Of a stretch of DNA of 64,000 nt, positions 29,246 to 42,900 are shown piece by piece. Made by a program: the position numbers and the translations under genes. The stretch lies in assembly GCA_013368375.1 (NCBI GenBank), contig JAACJP010000025.1, positions 62,001 through 126,000 of the forward strand, in the 5' to 3' direction. Each line of letters begins with the position of its first letter. The first letter of the stretch is position 1. Source of the stretch: Tricholomella constricta (Eukaryota; Basidiomycota; Agaricomycetes; Agaricales; Lyophyllaceae). A model generated the notes under the pieces. The model was given only the letters and a program-made list of their open reading frames with translations, did no database searches and had not been told where the DNA came from.

Positions 29246-32200
29246 TCAAACAGCACCAAGCCAAGACACAACAAATTCACAGCCACTCGCCCGGTTGGAA
29301 AACCTGTCCCATCCGAGGGGCGCCAATTCGACAAGTTCTACAATTTTCACTCCTATGATCTTTCCGTAAGTCCGCCGACGGTTCCTCAAACCAGGTGCCC
29401 ATTTGTCCGAGTACTCGGCATCAGATTCAGCAAGGGATGCGATAATCCTGAATCGACATACTAGTCACATGCAGTACGTCCTCCTAGATTCACGCCGCAC
29501 GGTGACGAATGCATCTGCTCAGTGTAAGAAACTCCTAGAGTGCTTCATGTGGACTGTATAAGTCCTTTCGGAATGCTGGGATGGATTCATCGTACCGAAT
29601 GCATAGGAGCCTTGGCTCTACTTGATCCAGCGTCGAGATCGTTCGCTCGAACCTGCCACGTGGTATGTTTGAGTCCACTTCGCGCATGCTGCTGCTGCTA
29701 ATAAGTTAATAACTGGGTCGGCACGAAATAGCATCACTTCCTTAGCTCGAACGGCAGCAATAGGCACGGAACACTGAACGTTGAACGCTGAACGGCGGCC
29801 CCCAACGTCACACTTCTATCCTCACTGCCGGTGGGCATATCTTCCTTTCCTTCCAGTCGCCTTTTAATCACTGATTGCATCTGCACAGGCATAGGCACGC
29901 AAGTATGCAGTAGGACGGACATACAACACGGGGGCGTCCTCTCTCGCAAGGAATCGTATGCGGGCAGACATTACCGAGGTAACTGGGCGGAGGCCTCAAG
30001 GTGCGTTAACAATATCACATTTCTCACATCCCCGACGGCGCCTGACATCCTTCCTGGGTCTCGTTAAGTATACCGACGTGGGGAGGGAGGAAGCCTACGC
30101 CCTCGCCTCTACTAACTATGGACTTACCTATCCAGAACCGTCCTCGTGCTTGAGCCACATCCTTTCGCAACAATTAACCACGACACGCCATCCCGCCGCT
30201 CACTCTGAATCTACCCGGGGCCCTCGTCGTTCTTTGCGTTTTTTAACCTGTGGTTTCCGAACGCAAGTAAGCGAATTCAGACGGCGGCCGTGTGTTTGTT
30301 CTATCTGTTTCGGTGTCTGTCTGTCAGGCTGTCGGTATGACAGTGCCTATCTATCTGAGTAAGCACGGCAATTATAAGCGCACAAGCAAATTGAAGGCAG
30401 AACTTACCTACACGTACGTGGTAGATGCACGGCGCAGCGATGAATCTCCAAAGTCGATGCAAGTAATATCCAAGCGACCTTTAACAGCAGCAATTCAAGC
30501 ACCTGCTCATGCTCATCCAACAAGCGTGCTAATATATACCCAGACTATCCAGGGACAAGCCTGAGCGCGCTCGACATTAACACAGCATGCCCCAAAGGCA
30601 TGGAGGTGTTCTCCCATCGCAGAGTATCTTTTTGGAGGTTCATCTCGGGAGTATTGACAAGGTCGTCTGATAGGGAATTTTGCGTACCCGTCGTTGATCT
30701 GCCAGCTGCCGTTACGTTTGTTATGCTGTTATTCGAAGGGGAAAAAACTCCTTCTTTTGTCCTCCGGTTTTACCGTTTCATGCTTCCTATTTCTCCTGAC
30801 TTGACGGACGTTGTTTGCTGACGTTGTGCCGCTGGTTGACTCCTCAGCTTTTCGCGCATCGTAGATGGACCGTAATATCCCATCTGCTCTTCGATTCATC
30901 GCTCGTCGTCGTCCCAGCGATCAGACGGTCGCGTGGGATTTTCAGCGTCATCCATCCACGCCCCGCGAACGGCAATATGCATCCGCTTAACATGGACGAA
31001 GCCACCCTGAATCGCTGCGCCGGCCCCAGCCCCGACCATATCGCAGCCCCGTCGGATGGGCAAAAAGCAAAATCCGGGTCACCCTAAGGCGGCTGACGGA
31101 TAGGATCGTAACTGACGTTGTTCCTTTGTAATCTAGGTTATAAAATCCCAACTGGGATCTGGGGCTAACCTGGGGCTACACTGGGATCTATCTGGGGCTA
31201 CAATCTGGGGTCTGTCTACACTGGGTCTTCTAACTGGATTCTAGGCTACATGTGATCGGTGAGTGTTTCCTTTTCGCCGCCAAGAAACACTCATTGGCGA
31301 CCCCCCACCCCCATACATACACATGGGCGACCTCACGACAGCAGGTGCATATTGTACACGCTCATCACTGCGACCAAAGCTCGCCGGCGTCGCTCGTTCC
31401 ACCGTCCGATGCCCCCCGAGAGATACGGCCACGACAAAGGAGGGTTATTGCTGGGAAACGTGACAATCCGGTCATCGCCCATTGGGTTCCCCCGCAGAGT
31501 CCCAGGGTATGTTGCTCCACTCGATACTGATAGGGCACTGAATGTGTATTGCTGCTCGTCAGGCTGGCGACCAGGTAGTCGATGGTAGGATTTACGTTCC
31601 TTCTGACCACTGTTTCCCAGCGCCTTGAAGAAATTATGGACTTGCATTTCGATTGTGACCGACAAAGTCGCGTACTTTCTTCGGAGCTCTGTTGTGAGAA
31701 GCTCAACCAAAGCTTTCGATAAGCATCAGCACTGGCTAGGATGGATACCGTAAGTTGAGAACAGGTGTCTGGGACTCCAGCAGTATGGATATTTCCGTCT
31801 ACAGGAATAATGTGCGCAGCCTTGGTTGCCATCCTGCTTAGGCCCATGATCAATGTAATAGCCAGCTAACACTTGAGGTGGACCTCTTGAATAAATGAGA
31901 TGTAGACATCGACGTAGGCGAGTGTGAAAACGGCAGTGTTACACATGCAAGGAAGCACCAAACTTTCAGACACAGCCACGCGTCTCCTGCAATTTTTTCA
32001 CATCCATCCCGCAGTGGTACGGATCGCTAATCCTATGGCTTGGACTTTCATCGCGTAAGGATTCTCTATCATGGTATGTCAAGGATCCTTTAATACATAA
32101 TTGCTTGAGCAGAACTTTTTTTTTCCGTCCAGTTAGGCTATTGACGTGTCCTGCTCTCACTGCGACTCCAAGCTCGTGGCAATTCCTGCGGGACGTAAAG

Positions 32201-33219
32201 GGTAACTATCTCCACGAAAGCTACGTACGACCCGGCGTGTACCAGTGAGTCAACGTGGACGTGTCCATAGATCTCTGCGATCGCTTTTTTCCAGAAATTC
32301 TTTCGCTACTATCTCGGAGGGATCTGCGCTTTCATGTCTCATTGTCAACGTCTTAGCGTGTTGCTTCCTGCTATCAACGTGCACAGCGAAGTATATTGTT
32401 GGGGTCATTTGGCCAGAGTGGCAACAAAAAGGCGCCTCGCACGAGAGGGATCTCATTGCGGGTCATCATCTGTACGTTCGATCAATTTTTTTCCAGGCGC
32501 TCATGCATTCCAATATCAGCATACCTTTCTATTGGTAGTTGGTACGAAGGACTCACCTCCGAATACACTGGCATTGTGAGCCCTACCCATCCTCGCGTCC
32601 TAGGCATTTGCCGACACTTCTTCTAGGTCATCCGTCGGCGCTCAGGGATTCGCCTTCGCTATCTTCTTGCGTACGCAGTTACGTTGTCGGCCTGGGCTTC
32701 CTTCGGATTGAATCAAGGTTATAATGATCTACGACCTTTTTCCTCACTGGAAAGCTAGATGAGCCAATTGCAGAGATCTCGGTTGACTGGTCCTCGTGAC
32801 GGCCTAACTTCGCTTGCCGTTTTGGCTGCCCTGCTCGACATCTGTTGGCCCTAGTGAATCTGTCGATCTCATACAACATGCGCATAAGCTAGAGTTTTGT
32901 ACTATGCATACTGGGAAAATCAAAAACCTGACGTTGTACGAGCTAATGGAACTATGGCACGGTGCTTCAAAGATTTCTGAAGCAACGGCTCTTTCTGCCA
33001 GTGCGAGACTGGATCAGCCGCAAATTCGGCCAGGTAGAGTTATAACTGCTGTGGCCTTATGTCGGAGTTACAAGCCGGAGAGGTGACAATGGCCATGGCC
33101 ATGGTCCAACGCGCGCACGTGAGGTATTAACCAAACAGGATCATGCCTCTAAATTAACCGAGCGCGTTTCTCAACCCCACCATTTACTCTTCTTTTCATT
33201 TCCTCATCTTCTGTTCAAA
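29246..33219. other. 4-kb stretch without a supported gene
   Basis: Only short frames occur. A short irregular tandem repeat of the unit TCTGGGGCTAC (with ACTGGGATC variants) lies at about 31145-31240. The minus-strand frame 31365-31853 starts plausibly (MIMGLSRMATKAAHII) but has no domain I know. The last 100 bases, rich in CT, are the likely 5' leader of the HMG-box gene. Confidence 0.5.
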
Positions 33220-34415
33220 ATGCCCGCTGCGCCCAAGTCAAAATCCACATCCGACCGCGTTCCGCGCCCTCCCAACTCCTTCATGCTATATCGCGCGGAC
33301 CAGTTGACAAATCTGCCGCCTCTGCCACCGGGGAGGTCCAACGCATGGACACAACCTGAAATTTCCGGAATGGCCTCTAAAAGTTGGAAAAGCGCTACAC
33401 CTGAGGTAAAGGCATATTGGAAGGAGCGCGCAGATGCGGCGAAGGTGACGCACGAATTGCTATATCCCGATTACCGTTACCAACCGACGAGGAAAGAGGA
33501 CAAGCCAAAGCGAAAACCGCAAGCTCAGAAAACAACACGGTCTTCAAGCAGCCAGCTTTCTGGCTCGACGGAATCATCACTTTCTCCGCCCGCTTTGGCA
33601 GCGTATGGGGAGCCGATGTCCGCTTTCGAGTCTCAGTCCAACGACACTGGAGCTCCTCATGTCATCCAATCATCCAATCAAGTTGAGCTTCCTCTCCTCC
33701 AGCCGGAGCTTGGCCAGGCAGGCGGGGTGGCCTTTAATGGAACGGTATGTCCTCGATTTGATACTTGCAAATAAACCCTGACTGAAAGTAGGCGCAGCCC
33801 GAAGGCCTGAATTCGCACCTTGGTAACCAGTACTACCTCGCCCAGTGGGCGTACCACTATTTTGGAAACCACCCCAACTTCAATGGTGATCCAATTATGT
33901 ACGCGAACGACGAGCAGCTTGTTCAAGCGCCCACCGGCCCTCTCAATGTTGAGATCAGCCACATCCCCAACTTTGGCGCCCAAGCGTTTCCCTTGCCCAA
34001 CGCGGCGGGGTACGGCGTCCAAGCCGAGCGTGACCCATCCTTTGGCGGTCGCTTGGGGCAGGGTGGTCTGGATGCAGGAGCCAGTGAGGCTACTTCGCAG
34101 TCGATAGCTCCGCTTCCCATGGGGGACGAGCTTGTTCAAGAGCCCACCGGCCCTCTCGAAGTCGAGATCGGTCACGTCCCCTACTTCGACGCTCAAGCGT
34201 CTTTCTTCCCCGACGCGGCGGGGCACGGAGTCCAATCCGAGTATGGCCCATACTCTGGCGGTCTCTGGGGACAGGATTTTGGGGATACAGGAGCCACTGA
34301 GGCTAGTTATACGGGGGACGTCGACGCCGCCTACCCCAACCAAATGTTGGAGGGCTTCTGGGACTTCGATGCGCCGTTGAATTATAATTTCACCGCTGCT
34401 CAGCTCGCTGAATAG
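33220..34415 (+). CDS. HMG-box transcription factor (382 aa, two exons)
   Basis: Exons 33220-33744 and 33792-34415, intron 47 nt, phase 0. Residues about 15-95 form an HMG box of the fungal MATA/Rox type: RPPNSFMLYR, an aromatic WTQPEISGMASKSWKSATPEV core, and AYWKERADAAK. Such proteins bend DNA as sequence-specific regulators; relatives act in mating and development. The box is followed by a basic stretch (RKEDKPKRKPQ), a possible nuclear signal, then a Ser/Pro linker. The second exon encodes two diverged copies of a roughly 75-residue unit (LVQAPTGPLNVEI..IPNF.AQ and LVQEPTGPLEVEI..VPYF.AQ), acidic and aromatic, possibly a transactivation region. The ATG sits after a CT-rich leader. No pheromone or homeodomain genes flank it, so a mating-type role is not supported. 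Confidence 0.85.
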
Positions 34416-35941
34416 GCGCACTGGGACGAAATTCGTTGGCACCGATGGATGCCTCCATCATCATCATCCTAGACGCGACAATATTCCTGTGCCGCCTTCA
34501 TCGTCTTACAATACCCGCGATGCCACCCACTCCTCCGTCGTCATTCCCCGCTCGTTAGTCAAACATTTTTATTCTCATCTCTGCTCTTTTAAAGTGTTCC
34601 TCGTTGTTATTGCACCGACGCTTCTGCAGCGTTCTTGTTCCGTTCACACCCACTCGTCGCTATCATTGCTATCCAGTGTTGTCCACATTGTCTCCTCTTC
34701 CGCTTTGCAATGCCACTGCTAGCATTGTTTGTAGTACTATTCTATCACTACCGGCTCAAGGCCACTCCATTTTACAGTCACCTATCGCACGGACTTGTAG
34801 TTTTTTGCATATCACTCGCCATGTTTTTATATCTCACATTGTCGTTACGCTATCCTCGTTTATGAATAGAACCGTGCTTTGCATGGCCATTTGTCAATGC
34901 CCTCCCAGATCGCTGGCTCCTAGCCACAATCAAGACGCGCATTACGTTGTCAGCGCCGAGGACCTAATAACGTGCGGGTAAGCTCTCAACTTAAACCAAA
35001 TCAATGAAGGAAAAATACATGACAGTGACATTCTGTGCAAACATTGGCTAATTCTCGACGTACGGCATTTCGTTTAGCTTCATTCAACCGATGACGAGTA
35101 TTTTTGCGTTGAAGTATGCATTAGAACCTTCGGTGGGACCCTTTCGCGGAACGTCCTCCCAGAATGAAACGCGCGATTGAACCAAGGGGACTCGTTTAAG
35201 ACATTCTTTTGAAGAAGTGCGGATCCGGCGTAGCGGAGAATCGTAATCCGAGAAGATCAGGATGGCAGATTCGGGACGTTCATGAAGACGACCATTGTTT
35301 CCCAGTGTCGTGCAAAATCGTCATGGAGCATGCAAACGGCATCGAATTCCATTTCACGGCGAGAGCATACAAAGGAGAGACATAGAATGCAGGCAGCGGG
35401 AAGCGGGTGGTACAGGTGGGTACGAGAAATGGTCGTCATCAGCCATCCAGTGTCCTCAGTATTAGATTTATTCCGACAATATGATTCCCCAGCTTGCTCG
35501 TCAAATAAGGCATAAGAAGCCTAATTACCAAGCAGTGACACAAGACGCGAGGAGGCCATGGTCACCAACTCCACACAAACAGCATCAAGAAAGGTCCGCA
35601 GCTGCGATTCTGCATGGCAGCCGACCCACAAGGGCCCGCCGGCGTTTCCGGAGCAGCAGCGCGGCGTGGCAAGTTTTGGGTGCGACTAATGGCACGTTGT
35701 ATGCGCCTGATAACTGCTAGCATGAGACTGCAAAGAGGATTGAGACGTCAGGCTGATCAGGGAGCGTTTCGCTTGTGGTCGTGGTCGGTGAGATGTATTT
35801 TGACCTGAGTTTCGTCTTCGGGCTGAGGTTTAGTCGATGAGAATGGGAAGGAGCAGCCCCCCAGCAAGATGAATCGGATAAAGGCGTGCAAAGGGAAGAA
35901 GAACTTACTTCGTCTCCCAACTCACCATCCATCGAAGTTAT
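34416..35941. other. no gene seen
   Basis: 3' flank of the HMG-box gene, then non-coding sequence. A short block near 35165-35200 (AACGCGCGATTGAACCAAGG) recurs with changes at about 39463-39485, a small dispersed repeat. Confidence 0.45.
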
Positions 35942-36721
35942 TTATTTCTTGCCCTCCATGTAAGCTCCCGCGAAGGCTTCGAGTTGTTAGGAGCGGTGTA
36001 CCGGTGAATGTGACAGTAGATCCTCGCACGAAATAGTACCTGATGTTCGAGCGATGTTGCAGTAAACGAACGCCGTCCCCTGGACTTTGGAGCGCAGGAA
36101 GATGTTCTCGTCGTGCTCGGAATCAAAGGTAAGTAGGGGCGGGGGTGGAGCGGGGGGTGCGGCGGGCCTGCAGCGGCCGCAGGTTGGGCAGTGGATTGCG
36201 GTTGGGTCGAGGATGGGCGGTGCGATGATCTAGTATTAGGATTGTTGAAGTGGGAAGAGGAGGTTAGAAATCTGAGTGCTTACACGAAGGGGCGGGGCGG
36301 CATCGCCGTTATCTGCGGTGCGGACCCGCGTGATGAGCCCATCCAGGCTTTTGAGGATCGCCTGGGCTGTCCAATCGTTTCCAGCATCGAACTCGTAATC
36401 GAGCGCCTGGGTGTCGTCGTTGGCTGCGGCGGTCAGAAGACGGAGTAGGTGTACGCGGATATATCCGGGAGGGCATCGGTTGTGCTCATTGTGGGCAACG
36501 GCGAGCAGAAGGAGGTCGTCGTCGTTGTCCCACACACGTGGGGCTGACCTAATCTGGATCGGATCACAGAGCACCGCCGTAACGGATCTAGAATAGCAAG
36601 GGTCGGCTGCAAGAACGAGAACAAGCGAACATGCTTCTTTCTCTTTAAATTGACCTCGAAAAAACGGCGCACCTGTTTCTGATCTCATCATGTCGCCGGG
36701 TGTGTCTGAATCTGAATCCAT
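35942..36721 (-). CDS. small three-exon protein of unknown function (220 aa)
   Basis: Proposed exons on the minus strand: 36721-36284, 36229-36040 and 35976-35942; introns of 54 and 63 nt with GTAAGC...CTAG and GTACTA...GAAG. Phases close exactly at TAA. Visible features are an acidic start (MDSDSDTPGD), a helical middle (HLLRLLTAAANDDTQAL), a CPTCGRC pair of cysteines followed by a proline run, then a conserved-looking end (ENIFLRSKVQGTAFVYCNIART, AYMEGKK). An additional intron within exon 1 (about 65 nt from GTGCGCC) is possible. I do not recognise the family; the exact frame closure is the main support. Confidence 0.5.
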
Positions 36722-39700
36722 GACGCCTTCTGTCGTTCAGGAGGGGCTGGAAAGCGGCAGAGTTGGAATGATCCCCCGTCAATGATTGCTGGCAATATGC
36801 ATATGGGGTTTGCTGACGTTCATGTGCACGTACACGTTCACCTCGGAGCTGACACAGACCTCAGATGTCGACTAACGTGAAGATTCAGTACTTCAGTGCC
36901 AGCAGCTGTCGTTCTACGTGAGGCCAGTCTCTGTCTTTCGCTCGAGGTACTAACTTGAACTAGTAGACACTAGATACAGCCACATCGACAGGCATGGCAT
37001 CTACATCCCCTTGTCCACCGCTGCCCCCAACTACGCACAAGCCGCCGAGCTGCATCACACCGAGTACGACAATCACGCACGATATCCACCATCCTCGACC
37101 ATGACCGCGCAGCGCACTTACCCGTACCCATTTTACGCTCTACGTATTGCCTTTCCCCTCCCTCCTTTCATGTTCAATTTACGGCAGAATGCTGCGGGAC
37201 ATCGTTCACGAGGCCCTGTCGTCGATTGGGATCGCGTCCTCCTTTCCAACGGCTCCATGTCCATGGCAAAGTTCGCCGATGGGCCAGCTCGCATCACTCT
37301 CGTCAGAGCTCGAAGACTTCCCTTCCGCATCGCCCAGGTCCCGAGTCCGCGCCCTCCTTCGGTCATCCATCGGCTGCCGTCCACGCGAGACTGTAGAATT
37401 CCAGGCTCAGCAGTGCCGGCGCTGGCAGCACCTTATCATGGTAGCCAGGCCGGTCGACGCGACGGGCATGTATACCATAAGTCTGAGAGGGGTACAGGGT
37501 TGTAATTGAATGACGCGTGGCTGAGCCGCTGCTTGCGTCACCCTTCGTACGTTGGCTGTCGGCTGTTTGCCGTTGGTCGAAGTCGAAAATACCAGACACA
37601 GTCACGTCCATGTTATCCAGGTCCGTTTCCAGCCTTGAACTCGATCTGTCCGGGCCCAGGCTCGTGCTTCGGTGGAAGTGAGGGTATGCGCGATCTGGAG
37701 TGTTTCATTATTCTCTTTTCCCGGTTATCCTGTTTATCTTTCTCTTTCTTGAAAAGCGTCGACGGCGGGGCTGGCATTGGAATCGGGAGAAACAAGAGAC
37801 GAAATGTAGGCTTCTAGGAGCGGAGGAGAAGGCGATTTCAATGATGGGTGCTCTTACCCCCGTTGATCGATCGAGTCTGCACTCGTCGACCAGCTTCTTT
37901 GTTGATTTCGAGAATACCGGACAACGACTTCTGTGCTTTACGCGATTCTGAAGGAGCGATAAGCGTCGTCGTTGAAGACCCGCTACCTGACGTCGTATCA
38001 ATGACCACCCGCCTCCGCACCGCGGTGATCCTTGAAGCTTGAATCCCGGTTTGATGTTAGCTGCGCGCTGGCGCTATGCGAGGCTGTCGAAGATACGTTG
38101 TCGATGAAGATGAACGCGAACGTGAAGTCACCTTTACCTCGACCCTCGAAAATCTTCAAAGACTTGGGTAGATTTCCCGCCTAGTTCATTACATGCTCGC
38201 TCCATCACAGATACGTTGACCACGCTGGAAACATTATTAATATGCCTTGGTGCGAGGAAAGAGGGGGTAGGGTACAACTGGGGTCGAGCACCGGGTAGGG
38301 CCATGAACGACCTCAACACGCAGATATATATACTTAGGAGCATGTCGAACTGTAGTGCACGGAGGTAGAATTGGTTTCAGGAGTCGGTTCCTTGGGCGCC
38401 TAAATAAATATCAGTGCTGTCGACCTTGCACTCCTGGACCCTCGTCGGCGTCTACTTTTCCTCCCATTGATCGACAACGCGCTCTGATCTCCGTACGGTC
38501 ATACTGTCTTCGAAGGGCGCGGGATCGCTATCTGAACCATCAGGTGGCCGGGGCCGGAGGACGGGAAATCTCCAGTGGGGTCTACAGCGTATGCGCTCCG
38601 TACATACATGAGCTCAAGTTTAAGATCGCCCAAGGCGGAATGCACAGCCAGTTCCTTCCAGCACGAGACGATGCGAAGGACTGTCGCCGTGCAGAAAGCC
38701 AGCAGGTAGCTATAGCGAGGTGCGCGATCCTGATGATACTCACCCCATGATCGCCTATATGCAGCCTGACTGCTTTCCGGCACTCCCACTTAGAACCTAC
38801 CCTCGCTTCACAAGATCATTCAACATCCAGCATCTAGGGCTTCCTGCATCTCGCCGCATCTGATCAAACAAGTACGTGCATCTACGGATTCTAAAGCGGT
38901 CTCGTCGCACTCATCAGCTTCGGCGTGTCAGCATCACATCATCTGCGAGCGAGGGGCCGTTAGCGCGGGTCATGCTCATGCTGTGGAGCGGTCAGAGGTA
39001 GACAGGGCAAGAGGTCTGCGCAGAAGTCCAGGACGAGACGCGAAGGGGTGGGAGATGAGGAAAGGTCTTGCGACGCCCTTTCCAGCCCAGCCTTCGCTTT
39101 CTATCGTCCGTTCGCGGAATCGCTGGACTTTGTTCCTTGTCAACCACCTCACCGGTCCTACTATTCATCACTAAAGAATATGGAACATGATGAAGAACTC
39201 AACTCGAAGAGGCGCAGCGGTTACAGGATACAGGATACAGGCCACAGCAATAGCGCCCAGCTCCACTCTACCACCACCGTGCCTCTGCGTCTTCAAGAAA
39301 CCAGAGCGAAGACTCGAGATTCGACCATGTATGAACATTACCGCCAGATAAAGATCGTTACCTTGCTCAGATGCGAGAGGTATCGGCGCCGTGGTAGTTC
39401 GCTCTTTGAGACGGTACGAAACTTTCTGTCAGCACACAAGATACAGATTTTGCCTAGAACAAAACGCGCGAATGAACCAAGGGGCCTCGTCCAGAGGATT
39501 GTTGTTAATCTATCTCCGTATCCTTTACGTGTAGCAGTTAGAATCGCAATCTCTCGTCGTGTACGCCTGTAAGGTGTTCAAGGAATCCTAGGATATGCAA
39601 GGCGGCGTAGAGGAGCAGTCTGGTCAAAGACATGACGCTGAGAATCGGCGCCTGCCAGATGAAGGAGGTCAATGTTTGTCCATGTTGTTTTGCTCGTCGC

Positions 39701-39887
39701 TCTTAACAAAAACGTTGAACACAAGCAGAACTGCAAGCAAGTATGAATTCAAACACGTCTCAGTGAGCTCCGATTCTTTAGTACGATCATTAGCAATTAC
39801 TTACAGAAACACTTTACAGAGAGAATATTCAAATCACAGGTATCAATCACTCAAGATCGCATTCAGATTTCGGTGCTGATCAGCGTG
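36722..39887. other. no supported gene
   Basis: Contains overlapping open frames of 100-174 codons on the plus strand (for example 37011-37505 and 37147-37509, or 39048-39572), none with a motif, splice structure or composition that separates it from its overlapping rivals. A first exon of the receptor gene at 39.9 kb may be hidden in the last few hundred bases. Confidence 0.45.
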
Positions 39888-39904
39888 AACCAGTGCTCGA
39901 GGCT

Positions 39905-42900
39905 ATGGCTCTCCCGAAAGTATGGGTCCATACGCCAGACTGCCGTGCTGCTATCACTGTAGGGTCCGACAGGAAGGTTACGCAGAGGGTCAAGGATGAT
40001 AATCCGGTTTGGAACAAGCCATTCCTCTTGTATGTATCGTGACCCACTTCCTTCGGTAGACTGATCTATTGTATCACAGTGCTGCGAAGCCCGGCTCCAA
40101 GGTCTCGATCGAAATTTTACATGGCAAATATTCCATGGTCATCGCGGAAGCGGTTACCAGCGTGAAGAGTGAGCATCTGCAGACGGGAACAGTTGCATCC
40201 GGTACGTGACTTGAATTTGCAAATGTTCGCTCAAGCCTGAAATGTATCTTCAGACGAGATTGTGCCCCTCAAGCTACGGGTATCATCCATTCTTCGCCGG
40301 AACCCCACTATCGTCCTGTCATTCTCAGCTGCTTCATCAAACGACACTCACGCTTTCCATGCGCCTCAATCACCCACTTCTGGTCTCGCTCCGCAGGGAC
40401 TCGAGATCTTGTCTGAGGCGAGCGCTGTGGAGCCTCCCCCGCCGTCGAACCAGGACGCTCCCTGTGCCCCTCAATCGCCGACTTCGGGTCTTGCTCCGCA
40501 GGGACTCGAGGTTATCTTGTCTGAGGCGAGCGCTGTGGAGCCTAGCCCGCCGTCAAACCAGGACAGTCGCGCTCCACGTGCCCCTCACTCGCCGACTTCG
40601 GGTCTTGCTCCGCAGGGACTCGAGGTTATCTTATCTGAGGCGAGCGCTGTGGAGTCTCGCCCGCCGTCGAACCATGACACTCGCGCTCCCCGTGCCCTTC
40701 AATCGCCGACTACTGATCTCGCTCTGCAGGATCTCGAGGTCAAGGCGAGGGCTGTGGAGCCTCGCCCGCCGTCGAACCAGAAGTTTTCTGATATTGTACA
40801 GAAACTCAATCAATTCGTGATCTTAGGCAATGCTATAGCAGAGGTCAGTGGTTTTAAACATGCTATCATGATGATCATGCGGACTTGAATGCCACATCTA
40901 CAGGTTCACCCATATGCGAAGGTAGTTTGGGGCCTGCTGACGTCTGGGTTATCCGTAAGTCAACCACGTATCTGATAATCGTCATTCTCAGGTATTTTAG
41001 GTTTTGAATGAGCATTACGAACGCAATGCTCGCATCCGAGATCTTTGGGCCTGCGTCCTCGAGACGTTGGACTTCATGAAAGATGCTGAGTCACTTCACG
41101 TTAAATCTCTCACTGGCACTGTCCAAGCCATGATGGAACAGCTTTGTCAATGCATCATCTATCTTGAAAAGCACAGGGAACGAAGTACGGCTGGTGCGCC
41201 ATTTTTATAATTTCATCATGCTAATCCCGTGGAATCTCACCTCATTTACAGAGAACGTGGTGAAAGCCATTTTTGCAGAGGATGACTCTATCATCCAGAG
41301 GTTTACTGATGCCTTTAAACAGCTTAAGGTTCAGTTTGATCAACGCATCAACGTACAGCAGTGGAAGATCACCCAAGCAACTGGAGAGCAAGTTGCCATG
41401 ATTTCCAATAAGATTGACATGCTTGTAAGAGAAAGTGAAGGTCGTCAACTAGAACGCTTGCTCGCTCCTGACTTGCACACACACTGGAGTTCTACATGTC
41501 TTTCTGGTACTCGTGAAAAACTCTTGTCTGATATTCTGAGCTGGGCTCAGTCTGATACTAGTCCTTCTATGCTCTGGCTCTCTGGAGCTGCTGGAACTGG
41601 CAAGTCCAGTGTTGCAGGCAGTGTTGCTGAACTGCTGAAGTCTAAGAATATTCTTGGTGCCTTTGTTGGCTTCCGCAGAGATATTGCAGTAGATGACACT
41701 CCTAGCCATCTATTTGGTAGCATTGCATGCCAGATTGCAATTTTTCATGAACATGTGCGGCAGAATGTACTTTCTGCAATCCAAGACAAGCTGCCAAACA
41801 TTCACATGCTCCACCAGCAGGCCAGAGAGCTTGTGGTGCAGCCTTTGCTGAGTAGTGTGGCACTCCCTCGTGTTGTCATTGTAATTGATGCTCTGGATGA
41901 GTGTGCAGCTGATTCTGGCAAGAATGGCAAGCCAGGTCGTGAAAAACTGGTAGATGTTCTTGTCACAGAATTTGCAGCCCTTCCATCTTTTGTTAAAGTC
42001 TTCATAACCTCAAGGAAGGAGGGGATTATTACTCAACAACTACAAAAATTTAAATCCCTGCAAAATATAGATCTTACCTCAGTCGATGAAACTCAAGAGG
42101 ACATTTCTAAATATATTACCTGCAGGATTAAGAAGATCCAGCAGAGAGATGATGATCTTAATGACTGGCCTGATGTTCAAGATGTTTCTCAGCTTGCAAT
42201 TTATGCTGACAAACTGTTTGTCTGGGCAGATGTTGCATGCTCCTATATTGAGACTGGTGATCCACCTATCAACCTTGGAAGACTTCTCTCTAAGGAGCAT
42301 GATGCAGCAGGCCCTGGTGAACCACTTCAAAAGCTCTATACTCATGTCTTGGAAAACAGTTTTTTAGGACAGGCTAAATCTATTGATGAATCAAACTGGC
42401 GTTATGTGGTTGGAGCAATTGTATGCTGTATAAAACCACTATCTATAGAAGTTATGGATGAACTTTTAGGCCTTTCAAAGGCAAATAAAAAGTCAAAAGC
42501 AAAGAGGAAGACCCTTATAGATGGCCAGAAAGTTGAGCTATCTTCAACAAAGTATATAACATCTAAAATGTTACCAGTTCTGAAAGATCAAGATGGAACA
42601 ATACAACTTCTCCACAAATCAGTCTTTGACTTTTTGACAACAAATGCCAATGATTGGTTTAAAATCAAGCTGCCATTACACAACTCCATTCTTGCTGTTC
42701 AATGCTTTGAGCTAATGACAGAGCAGTTGACTTACAACATTTGTCAAATTGAAAACACTACTCTTTTGAATTCAGAGGTGCCTGATCTAGCAGCCAGAAT
42801 TGAAAAACACATACCTGGATCTTTGCAATATGCATGCCAATACTTTGCAGTTCATATTCTAGACAGTGATAACAAATACATTGCAATTATGGAAGAACAC

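Noticed and set aside
31145..31240. Telomere-like or satellite repeat
   Set aside because: The TCTGGGGCTAC units are irregular, few and not the fungal TTAGGG repeat.
33220..34415. Mating-type locus
   Set aside because: The HMG box resembles mating regulators, but no homeodomain pair, pheromone or receptor gene lies nearby, so the locus call is not supported.
37011..37509. Two overlapping plus-strand frames of 164 and 120 codons
   Set aside because: Neither has a domain, splice support or codon pattern that would favour it over the other.
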